Below, in pieces: positions 6,323 to 12,692 of a stretch of DNA of 13,749 bases; the stretch's first letter is position 1; each line of letters starts with the position of its first letter. The notes below the pieces were generated by a model, which saw only the letters and a list, made by a program, of their open reading frames with translations, had not been told where the DNA came from and ran no database searches. The stretch comes from Nitrospirota bacterium (GTDB lineage: Bacteria > Nitrospinota > Nitrospinia > Nitrospinales > Nitrospinaceae). Location: NCBI GenBank assembly GCA_030600405.1, contig JAUVMD010000003.1:1-13749 (forward strand), in the 5' to 3' direction. The position numbers were made by a program, and so were the translations under genes.

Positions 6323-7078
6323 ATGTCCGGACATTCCAAGTGGTCCACCATCAAGCACAAGAAGGGCGCGGCGGACGCCAAGCGGGGTAAGATTTTTACC
6401 AAGCTGATCAAGGAAATCACCGTTGCCGCCCGCATGGGTGGGGGCGACGTGGACGCCAACCCGCGCCTGCGCACGGCCGTCACCGGCGCCAAGGCCCAGA
6501 ACATGCCCAACGACAACATCACCCGCGCCATCAAAAAGGGTACCGGCGAGCTGGAAGGCGTCCATTACGAAGAGACTGCCTACGAAGGCTACGGGCCCGG
6601 CGGAGCGGCCATCCTCATCGAAGTGATGACCGACAACAAGAACCGCACGGTCGGGGAAGTCCGCACCATTCTCGGCAAAAACGGCGGCCACATTGGGGAA
6701 TCCGGCTGCGTCGCCTATATGTTCGAGAAAAAGGGACTCATCGTCGTGCCCGCCGACGCGATGGACGAGGACGCGCTCATGGAACTGGTGCTGGACGCCG
6801 GGGCGGACGATCTGCAATCCGCCGACGATAAATATGAAATCATCACCGCCAAGGAAAATTTCAATGCGGTCCACACAACGCTGGAAGAGAAATCGATCCC
6901 CATGGAGGTCGCCGAGTTGACCGCCATTCCGAGCAACACCGTGCCGGTGGATGAGAAACACGGCAAGGCTCTGCTGAGACTGATGGACCTGCTGGAGGAC
7001 CACGACGACGTGCAGAAAGTCTATTCCAATTTCGACATCACCGACGAGGTCATGGCCGCCATCGAAGCAAGCGCCTAA
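6323..7078 (+). CDS. yebC: YebC/TACO1-family protein
   Basis: 251 aa, full length for the family. The signature start [20 protein letters not shown], the '[19 protein letters not shown]' segment (here [16 protein letters not shown]), the GYGPGGAAI strand and the [19 protein letters not shown] motif are all present. The family acts in the cytosol; it was annotated as a transcriptional regulator and more recently associated with relief of ribosome stalling at proline stretches, so the regulator label should be taken with care. The start at 6323 is supported by AGGAG at 6315-6319. Position immediately before ruvC-ruvA-ruvB is a widely conserved order. The gap to ruvC is 138 nt and holds repeat sequence, so the ruv genes may also have their own expression control. 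Confidence 0.97.
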   Translation: MSGHSKWSTIKHKKGAADAKRGKIFTKLIKEITVAARMGGGDVDANPRLRTAVTGAKAQNMPNDNITRAIKKGTGELEGVHYEETAYEGYGPGGAAILIEVMTDNKNRTVGEVRTILGKNGGHIGESGCVAYMFEKKGLIVVPADAMDEDALMELVLDAGADDLQSADDKYEIITAKENFNAVHTTLEEKSIPMEVAELTAIPSNTVPVDEKHGKALLRLMDLLEDHDDVQKVYSNFDITDEVMAAIEASA

Positions 7079-7085
7079 CCGGCGA

Positions 7086-7100
7086 CCAGCGTGACGCTGG
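7086..7100. other. Small perfect hairpin after yebC
   Basis: CCAGCG-TGA-CGCTGG, a 6-bp stem with a 3-nt loop, starts 7 nt after the yebC stop. No T-run follows, so it may act as an mRNA 3' stabiliser or simply be part of the adjoining repeat sequence rather than a terminator. Confidence 0.4.
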
Positions 7101-7112
7101 ACCCAGAATTCT

Positions 7113-7131
7113 GTCACCCTGAGCCTGTCGA
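7113..7131. repeat. Dispersed short repeat copy 2
   Basis: GTCACCCTGAGCCTGTCGA matches 2025-2043 at 18 of 19 positions and is followed by AGGG. It lies within the 138-nt yebC-ruvC gap. Confidence 0.6.
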
Positions 7132-7153
7132 AGGGCGACACATAAGGAAGAAT

Positions 7154-7180
7154 CCCCCCGTCCCCCTTTACTAGGGGGGG
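7154..7180. repeat. C-run/G-run inverted repeat before ruvC
   Basis: CCCCCC (7154-7159), then CCCCCT (7162-7167) facing AGGGGG (7173-7178) across a 5-nt loop, with G continuing to 7180. Read in reverse, this gives the spurious peptide pattern LPPLVKGDGGI, which from memory recurs in many genomes as a dispersed intergenic repeat. Lying 36 nt before ruvC, it could shape the transcript. Confidence 0.45.
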
Positions 7181-7216
7181 CAATATCAACCCGCACTTTA
7201 AATCAGGACCCACCTC

Positions 7217-7714
7217 ATGCGCGTCATGGGAATCGATCCCGGAAGCCTTTGCACCGGTTACGGCATTGTCGAAGAAACCGGCGGACAGTTAACGAGCATC
7301 CACTTCGGAAGCATCAAGAGCCAATCCAAAAACCCGTTCGCACATCGCTTGAAAACCATTTATGATGGGCTGGCCTCGGTGATGGAAGAATACCAACCGA
7401 ATGCCGTGGCGGTGGAGGACATATTTTTCGCGGCCAATGCCAAATCGACCATCAAGCTGGGGCAGACGCGCGGCGTCGCCCTGCTCGCCGCCGCCCAGGC
7501 CGATATCACGCTGGCCGAGTACACGCCGCTGGAGGTCAAGCAGTCCGTCGTCGGTTACGGCCGGGCGGACAAGCATCAGGTGCGCGACATGGTGACGGCG
7601 ATCCTCAAACTCCAACAGAAACCGGAACCGCTCGACGCCTCGGACGCGCTGGCGGTCGCCATCTGCCATCTGCATTCGTACCAGGCCAAGGCGCGGCTGA
7701 AAGCGGGAGCGTGA
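7217..7714 (+). CDS. ruvC: Holliday junction resolvase RuvC
   Basis: 165 aa, the normal length. RuvC cuts four-way DNA junctions symmetrically after RuvAB branch migration. The four acidic catalytic positions are visible: D7 in MGIDPGS, E67 in AVEDIFF, and D140 and D143 in LDASDALAVAICHLH. The KLGQTRGVAL and GYGRADKHQV segments are also typical. AGGA at 7205-7208 lies 8 nt before ATG 7217. The stop is 4 nt before ruvA, so the two are cotranscribed. Confidence 0.98.
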   Translation: MRVMGIDPGSLCTGYGIVEETGGQLTSIHFGSIKSQSKNPFAHRLKTIYDGLASVMEEYQPNAVAVEDIFFAANAKSTIKLGQTRGVALLAAAQADITLAEYTPLEVKQSVVGYGRADKHQVRDMVTAILKLQQKPEPLDASDALAVAICHLHSYQAKARLKAGA

Positions 7715-7718
7715 CCCT

Positions 7719-8315
7719 ATGATTGCACATCTCAAAGGCCAGCTGATTCAGAAATCGCCGGTGTCCCTGGTGGTCGACGTGCAGGGCGTGGGATACGAGG
7801 TGTTCATTCCGCTGACCGTCTATTACGAACTGCCGGAGTGCGGCACGACGGTTTCGCTTTACATTCATACCCGCATCCGTGAAGATTCGCTCAAGCTGTT
7901 CGGCTTTATCAAGGAGGCGGACAAGCAGATGTTCGAACTACTCATCCGCATCAGCAAGGTCGGCCCGAAAATCGCGCTGGCGTTTCTGTCCGGCATGACG
8001 GCGCAGGACTTGACGCAGGCGGTGTTCAACGACGACATCTCCACCCTCAGCGCTATTCCAGGGGTGGGACGCAAAACCGCCGAGCGGCTGGCGCTGGAAC
8101 TCAAAGACAAGTTATTGGAATTGAATCTGCAACCGGAAGCCGCCACCGCCAGTAATACTCCGGGCAACGGTCTCAAGGACGATGCGGTATCGGCGCTGGT
8201 CAACCTGGGATACAAAAAAGCTCAGGCGGAGCAGGCGCTCAGGAAAGTCTGGCGCGACGAAGCCAAACCCTCGCTGGAAGAATTGATCCGCGACAGTTTA
8301 AACTGTCTGTCCTGA
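7719..8315 (+). CDS. ruvA: Holliday junction branch-migration protein RuvA
   Basis: 198 aa. RuvA tetramers bind the four-way junction and load RuvB. Domain I (OB fold, about 1-64) starts [14 protein letters not shown]; domain II has two helix-hairpin-helix motifs, ISKVGPKIA (78-86) and IPGVGRKTA (113-121); after a variable linker (about 138-155, rich in A, T, N), domain III (about 155-198) ends [13 protein letters not shown] and is the RuvB-contacting part. GGGAG at 7705-7709, inside the end of ruvC, is the ribosome binding site. It follows ruvC by 4 nt and precedes ruvB by 10 nt. Confidence 0.98.
   Translation: MIAHLKGQLIQKSPVSLVVDVQGVGYEVFIPLTVYYELPECGTTVSLYIHTRIREDSLKLFGFIKEADKQMFELLIRISKVGPKIALAFLSGMTAQDLTQAVFNDDISTLSAIPGVGRKTAERLALELKDKLLELNLQPEAATASNTPGNGLKDDAVSALVNLGYKKAQAEQALRKVWRDEAKPSLEELIRDSLNCLS
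8292..8307. promoter_or_regulatory. Perfect 16-nt palindrome at the ruvA end
   Basis: GACAGTTTAAACTGTC is a perfect palindrome within the last codons of ruvA, 18 nt before the ruvB start. It could be an operator or an mRNA hairpin affecting ruvB translation, or chance within coding sequence. Confidence 0.3.
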
Positions 8316-8325
8316 AGGAAGAAGC

Positions 8326-9369
8326 ATGCCGATAGAACGCGACATCCCACCCGAACGCGATATGAACTATACCGTCACTCCGCAGGAAACTGTGTTCGAG
8401 GCGAACCTGCGTCCCAGCACGTTCGACGAGTACACCGGCCAGGAACAAATCAAACAGAATCTGGATATCACTATTTCCGCCGCGAAGATGCGCAAGGAAC
8501 CGCTGGATCATGTCCTGTTCTATGGACCGCCCGGCCTCGGCAAAACCACACTGGCGCACATCATCGCGTCGGAGATGAATTCGAACCTCAAATCCACGTC
8601 GGGCCCGGTGATCGAAAAGTCAGGCGATCTGGCGGCGCTGTTGACCAACCTGGAGGAAGGCGACATTTTGTTCATCGACGAAATCCACCGCCTGCCCAAA
8701 CAGATCGAGGAAATTCTTTACCCGGCGATGGAGGATTACCAACTGGACATCATGATCGGGCAGGGCCCGAGCGCGCGTTCGATCAAACTCGACCTGCCGC
8801 CGTTCACATTGGTGGGGGCGACCACGCGGGCGGGATCGTTGACCTCGCCGTTACGCGACCGTTTCGGCGTGGTGCATCGTCTTGACTTTTACACGGCAGA
8901 GGAGCTGGGAACCATTTTGCACCGGTCGGCTAAAATCCTCGATGTGGAAATGACCGAGCCGGGATGTGTGGAGATTGCACGGCGCTCGCGTGGCACGCCG
9001 CGCATCGCCAACCGCCTTCTGCGTCGCGTGCGCGACTACGCCCAAGTGAAGGGCGACGGCATCATCAATCCGGAGATCGCGGACAAGGCGCTGGCGCTGA
9101 TGGAAGTGGATCGCGCCGGACTGGACAAAATGGATCATAAACTGCTGCTGACCCTGATCGACCAGTTCAAAGGCGGCCCGGTGGGCGTGGAAAGCCTCGC
9201 CGCCTCCATCCACGAAGAACGTGAGACCATTGAGGACGTGTATGAGCCGTATCTTCTGCAACAGGGATTCCTCCACCGCACCCCGCGCGGACGCGTCGCC
9301 ACCGCCGCGGCATTCGAGCATTTCGGCAAAACCCAGCCCCGCCAGGACTCGCAAAACTCCTTATTCTGA
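8326..9369 (+). CDS. ruvB: Holliday junction branch-migration helicase RuvB
   Basis: 347 aa, typical. A hexameric AAA+ motor that drives branch migration with RuvA. After a short variable N-terminus comes [13 protein letters not shown] (28-40), Walker A GPPGLGKT (67-74), Walker [12 protein letters not shown] (113-123), sensor 1 GATTRAG (164-170) and SPLRDRFG (174-181), which carries the arginine-finger region. The C-terminal winged-helix part includes [12 protein letters not shown] and [18 protein letters not shown] at 8315-8320 is 5 nt before ATG 8326. The stop codon ends exactly where the downstream inverted-repeat element begins (9370). Confidence 0.98.
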   Translation: MPIERDIPPERDMNYTVTPQETVFEANLRPSTFDEYTGQEQIKQNLDITISAAKMRKEPLDHVLFYGPPGLGKTTLAHIIASEMNSNLKSTSGPVIEKSGDLAALLTNLEEGDILFIDEIHRLPKQIEEILYPAMEDYQLDIMIGQGPSARSIKLDLPPFTLVGATTRAGSLTSPLRDRFGVVHRLDFYTAEELGTILHRSAKILDVEMTEPGCVEIARRSRGTPRIANRLLRRVRDYAQVKGDGIINPEIADKALALMEVDRAGLDKMDHKLLLTLIDQFKGGPVGVESLAASIHEERETIEDVYEPYLLQQGFLHRTPRGRVATAAAFEHFGKTQPRQDSQNSLF

Positions 9370-9525
9370 CTCCTTCCCGGAGGGGGAATTTGCTGACCGT
9401 TGTCTCCTAGAGAATATGACTGAGCGCAAGCGGAGTACCTCCGCAGATAATTTAAAAACTCTGAATTGCGCACGGGGATTATTAACGGACATCAACTGTC
9501 AGCAATTTCCCCCTCCGGGGAGGAG
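9370..9525. repeat. 156-nt element with long inverted terminal arms between ruvB and PHP gene (MITE-like or bidirectional terminator)
   Basis: 9370-9397 (CTCCTTCCCGGAGGGGGAAT and onward) is the reverse complement of 9498-9525 with 26 of 28 matches; with one more mismatch the pairing extends inward to 9402/9493 (about 30 of 33). The 90-nt centre shows no ORF of note. It starts right after the ruvB stop; its right arm encodes the last residues of the PHP protein (SSPEGEIADS). No clear target-site duplication is visible. The size and arms fit a non-autonomous mobile element (MITE-like); alternatively a strong RNA hairpin could end transcription from both sides. Confidence 0.6.
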
Positions 9526-10403
9526 CCCCAGACTTCTTGAAAGCGCGGGAGGAAGGAGTCGTCCATTTTGGTGGTGCCCAGCAGATCCGTCGTCTGGTAG
9601 GTGGTGAAGCCGTGGAAATCACGGCTGCCGGTAGGGATCATGTCATACTCGTCGGCGAGGTCGAGGAAGTATTGCACCTTGCCGGTTTTTTCGTGGTGAG
9701 GGTAGATGCATTCCAGGCCGAGCAGACCTTTGGCCTTTAACTCCTCCACCATCCCCGGTACGTCTTCCTGTTTTCTGCCTTTATCCGGATTGTACAGCGA
9801 ATAGGTTCGCTCGCCGGGATGCGCCAGCACCGGCACCCCCTGGCTTTCGCGCACCATGCTCAATGCTTCTTCGATGCCAAGGTTTTCTTTTTCGATGTTG
9901 TATTTGACCAGATATTTGTCGAACGCCACGTTGGTGGATTTGACGATACCCAAGCGCACCATTTCGCGTGCCAGATGCGGCCGCGCCAGCACCCCTTCCG
10001 AGGCTTTCTTGACATTGTCAAACGTGACCGTTCCGCGAAAGCGTTCGGGAATCACTTCGTTGATCCTGTCGATCAATTGATGCATGCGTTCTTCGCGAGC
10101 CTCTTTCATTTTTTCGACACGGCTCCATAAGGCCGGCAGAAGGGACTCCAGCGATTTGAAGTAGGAAAGGAGATGCAAGTTGAAATCGCGGTACTGCACG
10201 GTGATTTCGATACCGGGAAAAGCGAAGATGCCGGAATCCTTGGCGGCGTCCATGAACTCCGGCAGGCCCGAAAAGGTATCGTGATCGGTCAGCGCCATGA
10301 TGCCCACGCCATTTTTTTTGCCGATGCCGATCAGCTCCGCCGGCGCAAACTCGCCATCGGAAAAGATCGAGTGCATGTGGATTTCAGATTTACGTGTGGT
10401 CAT
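9492..10403 (-). CDS. PHP-domain phosphoesterase (YciV/TrpH-like)
   Basis: 303 aa from ATG 10403, preferred to a GTG at 10412 because GAGG (10410-10407) precedes it and the PHP motif should start close to the N-terminus. Motifs in order: EIHMHSIFSDG (7-17, H9/H11), ALTDHDTFSG (37-46, D40/H41), PGIEIT (63-68, E66), ARPHLAREMV, VLAHPGE, ECIYPHH and SRDFHG near the C-terminus. These are the metal ligands of the PHP superfamily. The closest well-known type is E. coli YciV (RNase AM/TrpH), a nucleic-acid-end phosphoesterase; the substrate here is inferred. The usual GSDFHG is GSRDFHG-like here. The last ~10 residues (SSPEGEIADS) are encoded by an inverted-repeat arm, so the original C-terminus may have been replaced. 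It is convergent with ruvB and divergent from the cytochrome gene. Confidence 0.9.
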   Translation of the reverse strand: MTTRKSEIHMHSIFSDGEFAPAELIGIGKKNGVGIMALTDHDTFSGLPEFMDAAKDSGIFAFPGIEITVQYRDFNLHLLSYFKSLESLLPALWSRVEKMKEAREERMHQLIDRINEVIPERFRGTVTFDNVKKASEGVLARPHLAREMVRLGIVKSTNVAFDKYLVKYNIEKENLGIEEALSMVRESQGVPVLAHPGERTYSLYNPDKGRKQEDVPGMVEELKAKGLLGLECIYPHHEKTGKVQYFLDLADEYDMIPTGSRDFHGFTTYQTTDLLGTTKMDDSFLPRFQEVWGSSPEGEIADS

Positions 10404-10521
10404 GGTCCTCACGAAGGGAATGAGGGAAGAGTGTTGCTCCGTTTGCCTATATTAACTTCTTTTGCTTTCAAAAGGAACCGATCACAGTGAAAACCAGTCA
10501 TTTTCTCGCACTCTCTTTCAT

Positions 10522-10550
10522 TTCCCAATGTCTGTACCATGATGTAAAAT
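10522..10550 (+). promoter_or_regulatory. Candidate promoter for the leader ORF/cytochrome gene
   Basis: TTCCCA (10522-10527, 4/6), a 17-nt spacer and TAAAAT (10545-10550, 5/6) lie 30 nt before the leader ORF start. An overlapping alternative -10, TAGAAT, is at 10553-10558. Confidence 0.35.
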
Positions 10551-10579
10551 TGTAGAATCATTGATTTAGGGACTTCACG

Positions 10580-10618
10580 ATGAGGATAACCCCTTGCGCC
10601 AAAACAACCGAAACATGA
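10580..10618 (+). CDS. 12-aa leader ORF overlapping the start of the cytochrome fusion gene
   Basis: ATG 10580 to TGA 10616-10618 encodes MRITPCAKTTET. AGGGA (10568-10572) lies 7 nt upstream, the best ribosome binding site here, while the following gene's ATG (10615) has none. The two overlap as ATGA, so ribosomes finishing the leader could restart on the main gene. It may be a coupling leader, or just chance. Confidence 0.35.
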   Translation: MRITPCAKTTET

Positions 10619-11934
10619 AAATTTTGAAAACAGCCACGGGCCTGATTTTGACGGTTTGGATGGGCTGTACCGCCCTTCCCGATCAGACCGAATCCCGGTC
10701 CGGGGAGGTGCTCATCGTCTATTCGGGAAACGCGCTGGGCGAGCTCAAACCCTGCGGCTGTGACAAGGAGGAAGATCAGGGCGGCATTGAGCGCCGGATG
10801 AGTTATCTGAAACAGGTGATTCCACAGGAGCCCAACACACTGCTTGTCGATCTGGGAGACAACTTCAAGGGATCAACCCGGCAGGGCAAGCTTAAGGCAC
10901 ACACCATGATGCAGGCCTAGGCGCGGATGAACTACGACGCCATCACCCTGGGCGACAAGGACCTGCTGTACGGCAACGGGTTCCTCAACGACATTCAAAA
11001 CATCCCGTGGGTGGCGGCGAATCTGCAGTTGGAGGGACTCACCCTGCCGCCTTCCCGGACCAAAGTACTAGCCAACGGTTTGAAAGTGTTCGTTACCGCC
11101 GTGGCCGATCCGGATCTTTTTTATGCGTCGTCCGACTCCAACACCAAACTGAGCGATCCTCTGGTGGCGTTACAACATGAACTCGATGCCGCCCGCAAGA
11201 GTGAGTCGCTGGACCTGATCGTGGTCCTCACCCACATGCCGCGCGAAAAAGGGATATCGTTTCTGGACCTGCCCGGTGTGGATGTAGTCATCAACGGTCA
11301 TATAGAAAAGGATACCGATATCATCGACATGACCCCGGTCGAAAAGGCTGGGAAAATTTTCGTGCAACCCGGTCCACTGGGACAAAAAATGGGAGAATTG
11401 CGAGTCCGCATCAATCCAGACGGCGAAAAAACGTTTCAGCAGAAAATGGTCCGCTTGGGATCCAAAGCCCCCATGGATCCGGAAATGACGCAATTATACG
11501 ACACGTACAACACGGAAGTGGAAGAGTTGTTCATGGCCACCCTGGCTGCCAAGCGCAAGCAAAAACAGAATCGGGTATACGCGAAGGACCAGACCTGCCT
11601 GACCTGTCACTCTAAAGAACATGCCATCTGGTCGAAGACGGGTCACAGCCGGGCTTACGCGGCGCTCCATGAGGTGAACAAATCGTTCGATCCGGAGTGC
11701 CTGGTCTGCCACACCACCGGCTTCGGGAAACCGGGCGGGTTTATCAGCGAAATCGATACGCCAGAACTCAAAAACGTGCAATGCGAAATGTGCCACGGGG
11801 CGCGCCTGGAGCATACCCAAAACCCGCAGGGGGGGTTCGCAAAGGAGGCCAACGCAGCCTGCGGGAAGTGCCACGTCAAAAAACACAGCCCAAAATTTAA
11901 TTTTAGCCGGTATTGGCCGCGTATCCGCCACTAA
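10615..11934 (+). pseudogene. UshA-like metallophosphoesterase/tetraheme cytochrome c fusion, interrupted by an in-frame TAG at codon 102
   Basis: One continuous reading frame of 440 codons, broken only by TAG at 10918-10920; no frameshift is needed. Part 1 (codons 1-101): a signal-like start MKILKTATGLILTVWMGC, with a possible but weak lipobox at C18, then VYSGNALGELKPCGCDKEEDQGG and TLLVDLGDNFKG, matching UshA/5'-nucleotidase-like proteins fused to cytochromes. Part 2: NYDAITLGDKDLLYG (codons 106-120), VVLTHMPREKG and VDVVINGH belong to the same phosphoesterase-like domain; then four CxxCH heme motifs at 11596, 11698, 11782 and 11860 (CLTCH, CLVCH, CEMCH, CGKCH) with WSKTGHSRAYAAL and KKHSP as cytochrome c554-like context. 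Probably exported and heme-loaded in the periplasm. The amber codon makes the full product doubtful: true nonsense mutation, sequencing error, or readthrough. ATG 10927 could restart translation but lacks a Shine-Dalgarno and would miss the signal peptide. Confidence 0.8.
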
Positions 11935-11942
11935 AAATTTCC

Positions 11943-11957
11943 TGCCAAGGGATGGCA
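11943..11957 (+). terminator. Weak hairpin after the cytochrome gene
   Basis: TGCCA-AGGGA-TGGCA, a 5-bp stem, 9 nt after the stop codon; only a short T-run (CCTTTTCCC) follows some 12 nt later. At best a weak terminator. Confidence 0.25.
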
Positions 11958-11976
11958 TAAATACCCCCTTTTCCCT

Positions 11977-11982
11977 TATAAT
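11977..11982 (+). promoter_or_regulatory. Perfect -10 hexamer upstream of the DsbA-like gene
   Basis: TATAAT lies 31 nt before ATG 12014, in a 79-nt gap. The best -35 candidate, TGGCAT (11953-11958, 18-nt spacer), is poor. It suggests the DsbA-CtpA pair can be expressed separately from the broken cytochrome gene. Confidence 0.4.
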
Positions 11983-12013
11983 AGAAGGACATTCAATCCT
12001 ATTGGGAGTTCCC

Positions 12014-12682
12014 ATGAAATACGCTATAGCATTCATTTTTTGTATGTTGCTTGCATTCCCAACCACTGGAACCGTAGCGGTATCGGCCGAAAAAGACCAA
12101 CGCCCACCGGTAAAATTGGACCAGGTGCCTGGAATCAAGGGTAAGTATCAACTGGTGGGCAAAGCCGACCGGCTCAAAGGGGCCAAGCAGATTGAAATGA
12201 TTGAGTTCTTCAATTATTCTTGCGGTCACTGCTATAAGTTTCTACAAACTTCCAAGCGGCTCCATAAAAAATTCAAGGGCAAACTCCTGCACAAGAAGTC
12301 TCCCATTTATTGGGGACAACAGACCCCTTACCCGGCAATGGCGTTCTACATTTCAGACGAACAGGGTTTGGAGAAGAAATTCACTCAAGAGTTGTTTGAC
12401 ACTAATTTCCAGTTGAATGTTAATATTTTCCAGCCCCGTGTCATCAAACTCCTTGCCAAGGATTATGGCATCGAAAAGGAAATGGTAGCGGGCATGCAGT
12501 CGCCGGCCATCCAAGCCAAGGTTCAAAATTCGCTGGCCTTGGCCCAACAATACAAAGCCAACGAAACGCCGACGGTCATCATCAACGAAACCTTAAGAGT
12601 GACTCCGAGTATTTCCGGCGGTAGTGTGGACGTGATGACGGACAACCTGGAAGTTATTTTTGACAGTATTTTAAACCCATAA
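12014..12682 (+). CDS. Periplasmic DsbA-like thiol:disulfide oxidoreductase with CGHC active site
   Basis: 222 aa from ATG 12014, with GGGAG at 12004-12008; the in-frame TTG at 12002 is not needed. A signal peptide is clear: MKYAIAFIFCMLLAFPTTGT followed by a VAVSA-like cleavage region (about residue 25). The thioredoxin fold starts QIEMIEFFNYSCGHCYKF with C70 and C73, and has the cis-proline in ANETPTVIIN (P186). A helical insertion (about 85-175) is typical of DsbA. Known role: inserting disulfides into exported proteins. E. coli DsbA uses CPHC; CGHC is the PDI-type dipeptide, which may tune redox potential or permit isomerase-like activity (inferred). Its neighbours are an exported multiheme cytochrome and an envelope protease, consistent with a role in protein maturation in the periplasm. 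A DsbB partner is not in view. Confidence 0.92.
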   Translation: MKYAIAFIFCMLLAFPTTGTVAVSAEKDQRPPVKLDQVPGIKGKYQLVGKADRLKGAKQIEMIEFFNYSCGHCYKFLQTSKRLHKKFKGKLLHKKSPIYWGQQTPYPAMAFYISDEQGLEKKFTQELFDTNFQLNVNIFQPRVIKLLAKDYGIEKEMVAGMQSPAIQAKVQNSLALAQQYKANETPTVIINETLRVTPSISGGSVDVMTDNLEVIFDSILNP

Positions 12683-12692
12683 CCCTATAGCT

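Noticed and set aside
6278..7213. Minus-strand open frame of 311 codons
   Set aside because: It is antisense to yebC and continues into the repeat-rich gap, giving the well-known spurious peptide patterns; no real domain.
10410..10412. GTG start for the PHP gene
   Set aside because: No Shine-Dalgarno upstream; ATG 10403 has GAGG before it and leaves the PHP motif at the normal distance from the N-terminus.
10594..10614. TTG start for the cytochrome gene, 21 nt upstream of ATG 10615
   Set aside because: It has no ribosome binding site and would add polar residues before an otherwise well-formed signal sequence.
10918..10920. Pyrrolysine insertion at the amber codon
   Set aside because: Nothing in the window supports recoding: no pyl genes and no obvious downstream structure, and this protein family is not known for it. 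Kept only as a remote alternative.
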